Shown: positions 34,157-44,800 of the stretch, piece by piece
Layout: each line of letters begins with the position of its first letter
How positions within the stretch are numbered: the stretch's first letter is position 1
Origin: Lachnospira multipara ATCC 19207
Lineage (GTDB): Bacteria; Bacillota; Clostridia; Lachnospirales; Lachnospiraceae
Length of the DNA stretch: 64,000 bases
Assembly (NCBI RefSeq): GCF_000424105.1
Contig: NZ_AUJG01000012.1
Coordinates: 23,489-87,488 of the forward strand
Direction: 5' to 3'
Notes under the pieces: generated by a model
Database searches by the model: none
Told to the model about the DNA's origin: nothing
The model's input: the letters and a program-made list of their open reading frames with translations, nothing else
Position numbers and translations under genes: made by a program

Positions 34157-36121
34157 CTAATTACTTGAAGCTAAATCTCTAGGATTACGCTTGCTATTAA
34201 TATATAGGTAAACTAGGCCAGCAAGTAATAATAAGAGACCAAGTAGATCTGTTACAGTTGCTGGATGAATAAGCATAAGTCCACCTACGGCAATGATTAG
34301 TCTTACAACTATGTTCATGTCTGTGAAGCAGTAGCCCTCAAGAGCCGCAGCTAAACCAAATACACCAAGCACTGATGTTACACAGATAAATGCGATCGAT
34401 AACGGATTTGTATCAATAAGAAGCATTGCTGGATTGTAACAGAACATATATGGTACGATGAAGGCTGCAATGGCAAGCTTTGAGGCCTGGAAGGCGGTCT
34501 TCATTGGGTTACTCTTGGCAATTGCTGAACCGGCATAGGCCGCAAGGGCAACTGGTGGAGTAATATCAGCAACAATACCAAAGTAGAATACAAAGAAGTG
34601 AGCGGCCATTGTTGGAACGCCCATTCTAACAAGGATTGGAGCTGTTGTAGCAGCCATGATACAGTAGTTAGCTGTTGTTGGAACACCCATACCAAGGATG
34701 ATACAACAAATCATTGTAAGCACTAATGCGATGATTAAGTGGTTACCAGCAACACCAACAATGGCGTTAATAAGGTCATTTGCAAGACCTGTCATTGTAA
34801 TAGCACCTGAGATAATTCCGGCAACACCACAAGCGGCACCAACAGTAATTGCGCTCTTACCGCCTTGTTCAAGGGCCTGTAAAATCTTCTTAGGTGTAAT
34901 TCGATTTTCCTTATCAAATAAACTAACAAAGATAGAGAGGAGAATTGCAAATGTTGCAGCTCTCTGCATTGTCATATAATTTCCTGAAACCCAAACCACA
35001 AGCATTACAAGTGGAAGGAGGAGATAAATTTTCTTAATAAGCTTACTCATCTTAGGAAGTTCTTCCTTAGGGATTCCAGTAAGTCTGAGCTTTTTAGCTT
35101 CAAGGTGTACTGAAATGAAAATTCCAAGGAAGTAAAGTGCAGCAGGAAGAATAGCTCTTCCAATGATGCTTGAGTAAGGTACGCCAACGAAATCTGCCAT
35201 AAGGAAAGCGGCAGCACCCATGATAGGAGGCATAATCTGACCACCTGTTGATGAAGCAGCCTCAACAGCCGCAGCAAATTCAGGCTTATAGCCAGTTTCC
35301 TTCATCATAGGAATTGTAACAGAACCTGTTGTAACAGTGTTACCAACAGATGAACCAGAAACCATTCCGCAAAGTGCAGAAGAGATAACGGCTACCTTAG
35401 CTGGACCACCGGCAAATCTACCAGCGATACTGTTAGCAAGTTTAATAAAGAACTCTGAGATACCTGTCTTTTCAAGGAAGGCACCAAAGATAATGAATAC
35501 TACAATGAATTTCGAGCAAACATTAACAGGTGTTGAGAAAATTCCTTCCTTAGTATAGAAGAGGTTTCTAACTAAGTACTTTAAACGTCCTAAAAACTCT
35601 GGATTTGTAAGTCCTACTGTAAGGGCATAAATTACAAAGAATCCAGCTACAATAAGAATTGGAATACCAACGCATCGTCTTGTAACTTCGATTAAGGCTG
35701 CAATAGCCACGATACCAATAATGATTTGATACCATTCAAATTTAGTCCCTAAATTTACGATTGTATTAGCATTTAAGGCAAAATACATATAAGATGCAGT
35801 ACCTAATACCATAAAAACTATATCGTAAAATGGAATGTGGTTTGGTGTTTGTTCACCCTTCTTTGCAGGATAAATTAAAAATCCCATTAGGATAATCAGT
35901 CCCATAAAAGAAGTAAGTCGTATTTCTTCAAGGAAGGTTGCAAAAAGTGTTACATAAATACACCAAAGAGAAAATGCCACAAGCACCAGTGTAATGGCGA
36001 TTTTTGGCTTTCCTTCCCAAATACGAGTGTTACTTTCTCTGTCGTATTTTTTCATAACAGAGTTTATTGTTTCCTCAGAAACCTCCGGAGTGGAGTTTAT
36101 CTTATTTAAGTTTTCGCTCAA
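34157..36121 (-). CDS. TRAP transporter fused permease (4TM+12TM, TAXI type)
   Basis: 654 aa polytopic protein combining the small DctQ-like and large DctM-like subunits. Family blocks: GTGSVTIPMMKETGYKPEFAAA-type region (about 255-275), SSTGGQIMPP and ASSTGGQ nearby, GMGVPTTANYCI, TPPVALAAYAGSAIA. It uses an ion gradient to import organic anions caught by the binding protein encoded 16 bp upstream. Start ATG with AAAGGAGG. The substrate is not readable; C4-dicarboxylates, glutamate or other carboxylates occur in the family. Confidence 0.9.
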   Translation of the reverse strand: MSENLNKINSTPEVSEETINSVMKKYDRESNTRIWEGKPKIAITLVLVAFSLWCIYVTLFATFLEEIRLTSFMGLIILMGFLIYPAKKGEQTPNHIPFYDIVFMVLGTASYMYFALNANTIVNLGTKFEWYQIIIGIVAIAALIEVTRRCVGIPILIVAGFFVIYALTVGLTNPEFLGRLKYLVRNLFYTKEGIFSTPVNVCSKFIVVFIIFGAFLEKTGISEFFIKLANSIAGRFAGGPAKVAVISSALCGMVSGSSVGNTVTTGSVTIPMMKETGYKPEFAAAVEAASSTGGQIMPPIMGAAAFLMADFVGVPYSSIIGRAILPAALYFLGIFISVHLEAKKLRLTGIPKEELPKMSKLIKKIYLLLPLVMLVVWVSGNYMTMQRAATFAILLSIFVSLFDKENRITPKKILQALEQGGKSAITVGAACGVAGIISGAITMTGLANDLINAIVGVAGNHLIIALVLTMICCIILGMGVPTTANYCIMAATTAPILVRMGVPTMAAHFFVFYFGIVADITPPVALAAYAGSAIAKSNPMKTAFQASKLAIAAFIVPYMFCYNPAMLLIDTNPLSIAFICVTSVLGVFGLAAALEGYCFTDMNIVVRLIIAVGGLMLIHPATVTDLLGLLLLLAGLVYLYINSKRNPRDLASSN

Positions 36122-36137
36122 TATTTAATCCTCCTTT

Positions 36138-37112
36138 TTAGTTTTCATCTGTATTAACTGTGTAACCTTTTTCAGCAAAATACTTTGCAGCTCCTGCATG
36201 ATAAGGAACAGTAGTAATATCTGTTGCAGACTCTAGAGTAAGTTCCCCACCCTTAGAGTTTTCTAGCTTAATTTCCTCAACATGGTCAAAGATGGCTGCT
36301 GTTAGATTATAGACAGTTTCTTCATCCACATCTGCTGAAACAATTAAGGTTGCCTCAACTGCTACAGTTTGAATATCTTCATCCTGATCTGGATAAGTTC
36401 CAGCAGGAATTGTATAAGCCTTGTAATAAGAGTAGTCTGATAGGATCTTCTCCTGTAACTCTTCGTCAATTGAAATTAAGTTAACACCATTAGTTGTTGC
36501 AAGCTCTGTAATAGCTGTTGTTGGTGTACCTGATACAATAAAGGCAGCATCAATTCGGCCATCCTTTAAGGCCTCCTTTGAATCTTCAAAGGACTGATAC
36601 TGTGGCTTAATGTCGTCGATATCAATGCCGGCAGCACTAAGAATATCTATAGCGTTAAAGTAAACGCCTGAACCTGCTTGTCCAATAGAAACTCTCTTAC
36701 CCTTTAAATCCTCAACACTTGTAATTGAGTCATCCATTGTAATAATCTGAACTGTTTCTGAATAAAGTGAAGCTAGGACTCTGAAATCTGTGGTAGCGCC
36801 ATCATTTTCAAAAGCTCTAGTTCCCTCCCAAGCATATGTCATAACGTCGGACTGTGTAAAAGCTAATTGGAAGTCCCCGTCGTGAATACTTTGAATATTA
36901 ACTTTAGATCCTCCAGTTGAAACTGCTACTGCCTTAACATCGGCGTAGTTTTTCATATACTGTGCAATTATTCCACCATAAGAATAGTAAGTACCGGATG
37001 TTCCACCTGTACCAAACATCATTCTTTGGGATGCTTGTGAGCATCCTGTCATTGTGCCAAGAAATAAGCACATGCAGACAAGGCATGCACATATTTTTTT
37101 AAAAGTTCGCAT
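36138..37112 (-). CDS. TAXI family TRAP substrate-binding lipoprotein
   Basis: 324 aa. Lipoprotein signal (basic start, hydrophobic core, TGC at residue 24) then the TAXI block MMFGTGGTSGTYYSYGG (about 32-48) that names the family. The two-lobe body includes AFTQSDVMTYAWEG and GKRVSIGQAGSGV. Extracellular, membrane-tethered in a Gram-positive. It delivers ligand to the permease 16 bp downstream; both genes form an operon between two hairpin terminators. Start ATG behind AAGGAAATG. Confidence 0.9.
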   Translation of the reverse strand: MRTFKKICACLVCMCLFLGTMTGCSQASQRMMFGTGGTSGTYYSYGGIIAQYMKNYADVKAVAVSTGGSKVNIQSIHDGDFQLAFTQSDVMTYAWEGTRAFENDGATTDFRVLASLYSETVQIITMDDSITSVEDLKGKRVSIGQAGSGVYFNAIDILSAAGIDIDDIKPQYQSFEDSKEALKDGRIDAAFIVSGTPTTAITELATTNGVNLISIDEELQEKILSDYSYYKAYTIPAGTYPDQDEDIQTVAVEATLIVSADVDEETVYNLTAAIFDHVEEIKLENSKGGELTLESATDITTVPYHAGAAKYFAEKGYTVNTDEN

Positions 37113-37181
37113 GTCTTTCTCATTTCCTTTCTGTTGTATGTAGTCTATGTCTTTTTTATACCATATTTTAGGATATAAATA

Positions 37182-37273
37182 AAGGACAGGGCCGACTTAC
37201 TACAAATCCTTTAATATTTAAAAGCTCGCTGGCTAGTAATATTAAAAGGAAATATAGTAGTCACCATGTCCTT
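37182..37273. terminator. Long nested hairpin between pyrG and TRAP operon
   Basis: AAGGACA/TGTCCTT outer stem, then GACTTACTA/TAGTAGTC and CCTTTAATATT/AATATTAAAAGG inside. On the minus strand it follows pyrG and is a likely terminator, isolating the TRAP genes. Confidence 0.65.
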
Positions 37274-37327
37274 AAAGTTTGTTATATATTAGGCCTTAGC
37301 CCTTTGAAAATGTAATTAATATTGTAA

Positions 37328-38938
37328 TTACTTATTCTCCTGATAGTTAACAGCTGCCTCAATAAATCCCTTGAATAATGGATGTGGTCTGTTTGGACGA
37401 GACTTAAGTTCTGGATGAGCCTGTGTTGCAACAAACCATGGGTGAGTTGGGATTTCAACCATTTCTACGATTCTACCGTCTGGTGAGATACCTGAAAGGA
37501 GCATACCATTTTCAGATAAAACCTTACGGAAGTCGTTGTTAACTTCATATCTATGTCTGTGACGCTCATGAATTGTTTCTTCGCCATATAACTTATAAGC
37601 AAGGGAATCCTTGTTAAGTACACATGGGTAAGAACCAAGTCTAAGTGTACCACCAATATCATCAATGCCTTCCTGATCTGGCATAAGGTGAATTACTGGA
37701 TGTGTTGTGTTAGGATCTAATTCCACTGAATGAGCATCTTCGTAACCAAGTACGTCTCTTGCAAATTCAACGATTGATAACTGCATACCAAGGCATAAAC
37801 CAAGGAATGGAATCTTGTTCTCTCTAGCAAACTTAATTGCTGTAATCTTACCTTCGATACCTCTGTTACCGAAACCACCTGGAACTAAGATACCTGAAAC
37901 ATCGCCGAGAAGCTCAGCAACATTATCATTATTAACAGTTTCAGAATCCACCCACTTAATATCAACTTCAGCAAGGTTTGTAATTCCACCGTGCTTAAGA
38001 GCTTCAACTACTGAAATGTAAGCATCGTGAAGGGAAATATATTTACCAACTAATGCAACCTTAACATTCTTTGTTGGATGCTTTGCGTTATAGCACATCT
38101 GCTTCCATTCTGTAAGATCTGGTTCTGGACATGGGAGATTTAAACATTCACAAGCAACTTCTGCTAAATGTTCATCTTCCATAGCAAGTGGTGCATCATA
38201 GAGAATATCTACATCTAGGTTCTGTAAAACGTGTGACTTAGGTACGTTACAGAATAATGCAATCTTGTCCTTAAGACCTGGTTCAAGTGGATGCTCAGTT
38301 CTACAAACTAAGATATCTGGCATGATTCCCATACCCTGTAATTCCTTAACTGATGCCTGAGTTGGCTTTGTCTTCATTTCACCTGAAGCTTTAAGATAAG
38401 GAATAAGTGTTACGTGGATAAGAATTGCATTCTCTTTACCAACTTCGTGCTGGAACTGTCTGATAGCCTCAAGGAATGGCTGAGACTCAATATCACCTAC
38501 AGTACCACCGACTTCGATAATTGCAATCTTTGTTTCATCGCTTGAGTAGTCTCTAAAGAAACGGCTCTTAATTTCATTAGTGATATGAGGAATTACCTGT
38601 ACTGTACCTCCACCAAAATCACCACGACGTTCCTTTTGAAGTACAGACCAGTAAACCTTACCTGTTGTAACGTTAGAGTTCTTTGTTAAACTCTCATCTA
38701 TAAATCTTTCATAATGACCAAGGTCAAGGTCAGTTTCAGCTCCATCGTCAGTAACGAAAACCTCTCCATGCTGTATAGGATTCATAGTTCCTGGATCAAT
38801 ATTAATATAAGGATCGAACTTCTGCATAGTTACTTTATAACCACGCGCTTTAAGAAGTCTTCCTAAAGAAGCGGCTGTTATACCTTTTCCTAATCCGGAA
38901 ACAACACCACCTGTTACAAATACATACTTAACTGCCAT
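37328..38938 (-). CDS. pyrG: CTP synthase
   Basis: Makes CTP from UTP and glutamine. 536 aa from ATG 38938 (GGAGG 6 bp upstream); a longer reading to 38980 would run through the terminator hairpin in the leader. The synthetase part (about 1-270) has [12 protein letters not shown] and GGTVGDIE. The class I amidotransferase part (about 295-536) has PGGFGNRG, the nucleophile Cys in LGLCLGMQ and His-Glu in TQAHPE. All catalytic residues are present. Located between the two inverted 169-bp repeats with the TRAP genes. Confidence 0.95.
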   Translation of the reverse strand: MAVKYVFVTGGVVSGLGKGITAASLGRLLKARGYKVTMQKFDPYINIDPGTMNPIQHGEVFVTDDGAETDLDLGHYERFIDESLTKNSNVTTGKVYWSVLQKERRGDFGGGTVQVIPHITNEIKSRFFRDYSSDETKIAIIEVGGTVGDIESQPFLEAIRQFQHEVGKENAILIHVTLIPYLKASGEMKTKPTQASVKELQGMGIMPDILVCRTEHPLEPGLKDKIALFCNVPKSHVLQNLDVDILYDAPLAMEDEHLAEVACECLNLPCPEPDLTEWKQMCYNAKHPTKNVKVALVGKYISLHDAYISVVEALKHGGITNLAEVDIKWVDSETVNNDNVAELLGDVSGILVPGGFGNRGIEGKITAIKFARENKIPFLGLCLGMQLSIVEFARDVLGYEDAHSVELDPNTTHPVIHLMPDQEGIDDIGGTLRLGSYPCVLNKDSLAYKLYGEETIHERHRHRYEVNNDFRKVLSENGMLLSGISPDGRIVEMVEIPTHPWFVATQAHPELKSRPNRPHPLFKGFIEAAVNYQENK

Positions 38939-38963
38939 TTTAACCTCCGATTCAAAAAACAAA

Positions 38964-39017
38964 AGTCGCAAGCGTGCCATTAGTACCTTCTTTGGAAAAA
39001 TGACACGCTATGCGACT
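38964..39017 (-). terminator. Terminator-like hairpin in the pyrG leader (candidate attenuator)
   Basis: On the minus strand AGTCGCATAGCGTGTCA pairs with TGGCACGCTTGCGACT, followed by TTTTGTTTTTTG, all 26 bp before the pyrG ATG. A complete intrinsic terminator between promoter and gene suggests attenuation, as known for pyrG in Bacilli. The Bacillus-type GGGC initial transcribed sequence is not seen. Confidence 0.65.
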
Positions 39018-39159
39018 AAATTATAAAAATTAACTTTGGTATTATAACCCTATCAAAGTTTAAATGCCACAAGATTTACTAAAAAATATCAGAAACTAAT
39101 AATCTAAAGTGAAAACTTTTAGAGAGCTAATTATTTTTATTATTGACTTAAGATTATTA

Positions 39160-39327
39160 TTTGAACGCAGTGTAAGCAATCCCCCGCTTCAAAAGCGTAA
39201 GCTTTAAGTGGGGGTATAAAGCTTACTAGTGTCAGAAGGGGTTAAAGCCCCTTCTGACAGGTGGCACAAAGTGCCACTGCGTTCATGAGGAAGTAGCGAA
39301 GCGGATTCCGAATGTCCGTTTTACAAT
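39160..39327 (-). mobile_element. 169-bp structured repeat, copy 2 (inverted)
   Basis: Reverse complement of copy 1 at 33958-34126, with one G missing in the GTGGGGG tract and a few substitutions (GTGGGGG for GCGGGGGG, GTCCGTTTTACAATA for GTCCGCTTTACAATG). On the plus strand it begins TTTGAACGCAG and ends TTTTACAAT. Lies between the pyrG and ftsH promoters. Confidence 0.75.
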
Positions 39328-39421
39328 AAGGTGGGAGGAAAATACATTTTCAAAAAAATAGAAATAATTCTAAAAGCTATAAATCCTTTATATAAGTTTA
39401 AGAAAATCAATTTGATTTTTA

Positions 39422-39450
39422 TTGATTTATGAAATATCCTTCTTTATAAT
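39422..39450 (+). promoter_or_regulatory. Promoter of ftsH
   Basis: -35 TTGATT, 17-bp spacer, -10 TATAAT. The leader is about 85 nt and contains GTTTTAGCAAGC-type short stems. Confidence 0.6.
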
Positions 39451-39541
39451 TAATTATGTTAGCGCGATAAAACTTGTGTTTTAGCAAGCTTTTCGCAATT
39501 TGTGAATTTGAATAACAATATTAATATTAAGGAGAATATAA

Positions 39542-41689
39542 ATGGAGAATAATTACGATAACAATCGTGATGACCGCGATGATCGCAATAAGCGTGATAA
39601 CAACAAAAAGCCCAAGAATACTAGTCTCATAGTGTTCGTAATAATTGCGGCTATTGTTACATTTGTTGCAATAACATTACTTAATTCATTATTCCAGAAC
39701 GCTACTTATAAGGAAATAACTTATAATCAGTTCCTTGAAATGATAGATGAAGGAAAGGTTGAGTCGGTATCACTAGAGAATGACAGAATTCTCATCTATC
39801 CAACAGATGATGCAACGGAAGAATCAAACTTAACTGGTATGGAATATACTTATTACACAGGTTATGTTGGAGATGATTCTCTTGTTTCATTATTAAAGAG
39901 AAAGGATATTAGTTTTACAGGCTATATTCCAGATTCGAATTCAGCTATTGTTGAATTTTTATTAGCCTATGTATTGCCAATTCTTTTAATTTACGTGGTA
40001 TTTGCCTTCGTATATAGAAGAATTTCTAAGAGCGGTGGCATGGGCATGGGAATGGGCGTTGGAAAGAGTAACGCCAAGGTTTATGTCCAGAAAAAGACTG
40101 GAGTTACATTTAAGAATGTAGCTGGTCAGGATGAGGCTAAGGAGTCTTTAACAGAAATCGTAGACTTCCTTCACAACCCTGATAAATACGTTAAGATCGG
40201 TGCTAAGTTACCAAAGGGTGCACTTTTAGTAGGCCCTCCGGGAACTGGTAAGACATTACTTGCTAAGGCTGTTGCTGGTGAGGCTAATGTTCCATTCTTC
40301 TCACTTGCAGGTTCGGATTTCGTTGAAATGTTCGTAGGTGTTGGTGCATCTCGAGTACGTGACTTATTTAAGGAAGCAACAAAGCAGGCACCTTGTATCA
40401 TTTTCATCGACGAGATCGATGCTATTGGTAAGAGTAGAGATTCAAGATACGGAAGCGGTAACGATGAGCGTGAGCAGACACTTAACCAGTTACTTTCAGA
40501 GATGGATGGTTTCGATTCCTCAAAGGGTATCTTTATTCTAGCTGCTACTAATAGACCAGAAGTTCTTGATAAGGCCTTACTTAGACCGGGTCGTCTTGAT
40601 AGAAGAATTACTGTTGATAGACCTGATAAGAAGGGTAGAGTTGAGACTCTTAAGGTCCATTCAAAGGATGTCCTTATGGATGATTCAGTAGATTTTGAAG
40701 AATTAGCACTTGCAACTAGCGGTTTAGTTGGTTCAGACCTTGCTAACATGGTAAATGAAGCTGCTATCGGAGCTGTTAAGGAAGGCCGAAGCGTGGTTAC
40801 ACAGGCTGACTTAATGAAGGCTTTCGATGTGGTAGTTGCTGGTAAGGAAAAGAAGGAAAGAGTCCTTACTAAGAAGGAAAAGAGAGTTGTTGCCTACCAT
40901 GAAATTGGACATGCAATTATTCGTGCTATTAAGAATAATTCAGATCCAGTTCAGAAGATTACAATCATTCCTCACACTAACGGTTCTCTTGGTTACGTTC
41001 TTAACTTCCCTGAGGAAGAGAAGCACTTAGAGACTAAGGAAGAGATGATGACAGACCTTGTTTCATTAGTAGGTGGTCGTGCTGCTGAAGAAATCGTAAT
41101 CGGTTCAGTAACTAACGGCGCTTCTGATGATATTAAGAAGGCAACAAATCTTGCTAAGGTTATGATTACTCAGTACGGTATGTCAGATAGATTTGGTCTT
41201 GTGGCTTTATCAACTGTTGAAGATCAGTACTTAAATGGTCGTTCAAGTATGAACTGTGCTCCAAGTACAGAGGCTGAGGTTGATGAAGAGGTTCGTAAGA
41301 TGATTATGGCAGCTTACGAAGAGGCAAAGCAGATTATTCGTGATAACAGAGATGTAATGGATGAGTTAGCTCATTACCTCTATGATCATGAAACAATTAC
41401 AGGTAAGGAATTTATGAGAATCTTTAGAAAGGCTAAAGGCATTCCAGAACCTGTAGATACATCGGATTTTACAATATCTGAGAAGGTTGCAGAGTCTGTA
41501 ACATTTAATGAAGATGGAACATACTCATCAACAATTAGTGGCCCAAGCGAGACTGAAATCTGGCAGGATGCTAAAACTGATGAAAATGTTAACGAAGAAG
41601 TAAAGACAGAAACTAAGGCAGAGGAAACTTCTGAGGAAATCTCTAAAGAAACTTCAACAGATGATTCTCATGATGAAACAGCCGAATAA
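39542..41689 (+). CDS. ftsH: ATP-dependent zinc metalloprotease FtsH
   Basis: Membrane-anchored AAA+ protease for quality control, 715 aa. Charged N-terminus (Asp/Arg/Asn-rich), TM1 (about 28-48), external domain, TM2 (about 140-160). The AAA domain has Walker A GPPGTGKT (about 229) and Walker B IIFIDEIDAIG. The M41 protease has zinc motif HEIGH (about 455). The last 50 residues are a very acidic Glu/Thr/Ser tail. Start ATG behind AAGGAG. Own promoter and terminator. Confidence 0.95.
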   Translation: MENNYDNNRDDRDDRNKRDNNKKPKNTSLIVFVIIAAIVTFVAITLLNSLFQNATYKEITYNQFLEMIDEGKVESVSLENDRILIYPTDDATEESNLTGMEYTYYTGYVGDDSLVSLLKRKDISFTGYIPDSNSAIVEFLLAYVLPILLIYVVFAFVYRRISKSGGMGMGMGVGKSNAKVYVQKKTGVTFKNVAGQDEAKESLTEIVDFLHNPDKYVKIGAKLPKGALLVGPPGTGKTLLAKAVAGEANVPFFSLAGSDFVEMFVGVGASRVRDLFKEATKQAPCIIFIDEIDAIGKSRDSRYGSGNDEREQTLNQLLSEMDGFDSSKGIFILAATNRPEVLDKALLRPGRLDRRITVDRPDKKGRVETLKVHSKDVLMDDSVDFEELALATSGLVGSDLANMVNEAAIGAVKEGRSVVTQADLMKAFDVVVAGKEKKERVLTKKEKRVVAYHEIGHAIIRAIKNNSDPVQKITIIPHTNGSLGYVLNFPEEEKHLETKEEMMTDLVSLVGGRAAEEIVIGSVTNGASDDIKKATNLAKVMITQYGMSDRFGLVALSTVEDQYLNGRSSMNCAPSTEAEVDEEVRKMIMAAYEEAKQIIRDNRDVMDELAHYLYDHETITGKEFMRIFRKAKGIPEPVDTSDFTISEKVAESVTFNEDGTYSSTISGPSETEIWQDAKTDENVNEEVKTETKAEETSEEISKETSTDDSHDETAE

Positions 41690-41730
41690 ATGTTTTTATT
41701 TCGTGGATAAATTTTAATATTTGATTTATA

Positions 41731-41760
41731 ATAGGCTTATGTATTTTTACATAGGCCTAT
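41731..41760 (+). terminator. Probable terminator of ftsH
   Basis: ATAGGCTTATGT pairs with ACATAGGCCTAT (one G-U pair), 6-nt T-rich loop; the following T-run is interrupted. Confidence 0.6.
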
Positions 41761-41804
41761 TTCTTTATAATAAGAAGAAAGTCCTATGATTTGATTAATA
41801 ACAC

Positions 41805-41865
41805 AGTCAGAGATTAGGCTCTGCCTAGGGTTAAAGCGCTTTGCGAGGATGCGCAAGCAAATATA
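41805..41865 (+). promoter_or_regulatory. Structured dnaE leader
   Basis: Two hairpins in the GC-richest part of this intergenic region: CAGAG/CTCTG (about 41807-41823) and GCTTTGCG/TGCGCAAGC (about 41837-41860). No T-run follows, so not a terminator. Role unknown. Confidence 0.3.
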
Positions 41866-41897
41866 GATTATTAGACATTAAGAAGGGTTTTATATTT

Positions 41898-44800
41898 ATG
41901 GATTTCACACATTTACATGTTCATACTGAATATTCATTACTTGATGGCTCTTGTAAGATAAAAGAATTAGTGGCAAGAGCTAAGGAACTTGGAATGGACA
42001 GTTTAGCTATAACAGATCATGGCGTTATGTATGGCGTTATAGATTTTTATAAAGCTTGTAAGGAAGCTGACATTAAACCGGTACTTGGTTGTGAGGTTTA
42101 TGTAGCACCGGGCTCAAGATTTGATAAAGGTCAGGGAACTAGCGAAGATAAGTACAATCACTTAGTTTTACTTGCAGAAACTAACGAAGGTTACAATAAC
42201 CTTATGAAGATTGTCTCAAGAGGCTTCACAGAAGGTTTCTATTATAAGCCAAGAGTTGATAAGGAATTACTTAGACAATATAGCAAGGGAATTATTGCAC
42301 TCTCTGCTTGTCTTGCAGGAGAGATTCCAAAGTATCTTAAAAGAGGAATGTATGATCAGGCTAAGGATGTTGCCCTAGAATATGAAGATATATTTGGCAA
42401 GGGAAACTTCTTTTTAGAGCTACAAGATCATGGAATAGCTGAGCAGCAGTTAGTTAATCCACAGTTACTTCGTATGTCTAAAGAGACGGGTATTGAGCTA
42501 GTTTGTACTAATGATACACACTATATTAAGGCAGAAGATGCCGAGGCTCATGACATTTTACTATGTATTCAGACAGGTAAGAAGGTAGCTGATGAGGATA
42601 GAATGCGCTATGAAGGCGGTCAGTATTATTTAAAGACTAAGGAAGAGATGGCTGATTTATTCAAATATGCGCCTGAGGCCTTAACTAATACTCACAAGAT
42701 TGCCATGCGTTGTAACGTAGATATTGAATTTGGCGTAACTAAGTTGCCACATTTTGATGTGCCAGAAGGCTATACTTCCTGGACATACCTTAATTATCTT
42801 TGCTATTCAGGTTTAAAGAAGAGATATCCTGAACAGTGCAAGGATTTATCCGTGGAGGATTTCGTTAAAAAGGCAGAAGAGGAAGCGGTTGAGGATAGAA
42901 AGGACGTAGTGATTAAGGTAGCTGAGGATACGAATAACATTTTCCAAAGATTAGCTTATGAGCTTTCTGTCATCTACTCAATGGGTTATGTTGACTACTT
43001 CCTTATTGTTTGGGATTACATAAATTATGCTAAAACTCACAATATTCCGGTAGGCCCTGGTAGAGGTTCTGCCGCAGGTAGTATTGTTTCATATTGTATG
43101 GGAATCACAGATTTGGACCCAATTCACTACAGCCTTATCTTTGAGCGTTTCCTAAACCCAGAGCGAGTTTCCATGCCCGATATCGACGTAGATTTTTGCT
43201 ATGAGCATAGACAGGACGTTATTGATTATGTAGTTGAAAAGTACGGTAAAGACTGTGTTAGCCAGATTGTAACTTTCGGTACAATGGCTGCCCGTGCGGT
43301 TATTAAAGACGTTGGTCGTGTTATGGATTTGCCATATGCCATGGTGGACAATATTGCTAAGATGGTGCCAAGAGAGATTGGTATCACAATCGATAAGGCC
43401 ATTAAGGGTAACCCTGATTTAAGGCAAATGTATGAGACAGACGCAACGGTAAAAGAACTAATCGACAAATCTAAGAAGTTAGAGGGCTTGCCTCGTCACG
43501 CTTCAATGCATGCTGCTGGTGTACTTATTAGTGGAAAGCCAGTTGAGGAGTACGTTCCGCTATCAGTAGGTTCTGATGGAGCAGTAGTTGCCCAGTTTGT
43601 AATGACTACTCTTGAAGAGCTTGGCCTTTTGAAAATGGACTTCTTAGGCCTTAGAACTTTAACAGTTATTAAGGATGCGGCTGATTTAGTTAGAGAAAAG
43701 AATCCAGATTTTGATATAGATAAAATCGATTATAGCGACAAGGGCGTCTTTGAGGCCATTGGAACTGGAAAGTGTGACGGTATTTTCCAGCTTGAATCTG
43801 CAGGTATGAAGTCCTTCATGAAGGAATTAAAACCTCAGAATATTGAAGATTTAATTGCGGGAATTTCCCTTTATAGACCAGGTCCTATGGACTTTATACC
43901 TCAGTATATTGAGGGCAAGAATAATCCTGATAAGGTAGTCTATGACTGTCCTCAGCTAGAGGCAATTCTTAAGCCAACTTATGGCTGTATCGTTTATCAG
44001 GAACAGGTTATGCAAATTGTTCGAGACCTTGCTGGTTACTCTTGGGGTCGTTCAGATTTAGTACGTCGTGCCATGTCTAAAAAGAAGGCCTACGTAATGG
44101 AGCAGGAGCGTAAGAACTTCATCTATGGTAACGAAGAAGAAGGGGTTAAGGGCTGTATTAAGAATGGAATTAGCGAAGAAGTTGCAGGAAAAATCTATGA
44201 TGAGATGATTGATTTTGCTAAGTATGCCTTTAATAAGTCCCATGCTGCTTGTTACGCAGTGGTTTCCTTCCAGACAGCTTACTTAAAGACTTACTATCCT
44301 GTTGAATTCATGGCTGCCTTAATGACATCAGTAATTGATAGAACTGATAAGGTTGCAGAGTATATCTATGCTTCACGTCAGATGGGTATCGATATTTTAG
44401 CACCAAGTGTTAATAAGTCGGATATGGGCTTTAGTGTTGAAAATGGCTCTATTCGTTTCGGTCTTTCTGCTATTAAAAATCTTGGTCGTCCTACTATTAT
44501 GGCGATTTTAAGAGATAGACAGGCATCAGGTGAATTTAAGAGTATGCAGGATTTCATTACAAGAATGTGTACAGATCTTAATAAGAGAGCTGTGGAAAAT
44601 TTCATCAAGGCCGGAGCTTTTGATGAATTTTATGACAATAGAAATTCTATGTTAACAGTTTATGATAAGATGCTTGATTCTGCTACAAAGCAAAGTAAGG
44701 ATGCTATGTCAGGTCAGATGTCACTTTTTGATATGGTATCTGATGAAGATAAGACAGGTTATGAGATTCCAATGCCTAAGGTGGCAGATTTTAATAAGGA

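Larger units (their letters stand above)
38939..39541. other. Intergenic region pyrG / ftsH (603 bp)
   Basis: No gene. From left: pyrG ribosome binding site, a terminator hairpin in the pyrG leader (38964-39017), an AT-rich stretch with possible pyrG promoters, repeat copy 2 (39160-39327), a purine-rich stretch with ATACATTTTCAAAA at 39342, and the ftsH promoter (39422-39450). Confidence 0.8.

Noticed and set aside
38939..38980. Longer N-terminus of CTP synthase
   Set aside because: It would overlap the leader terminator hairpin; GGAGG precedes the ATG at 38938.
41829..41845. CcpA cre site (TTAAAGCGCTTTGC) before dnaE
   Set aside because: The AAAGCGCTTT core fits, but outer positions do not, and dnaE is not an expected catabolite-controlled gene; the bases are also part of a hairpin.
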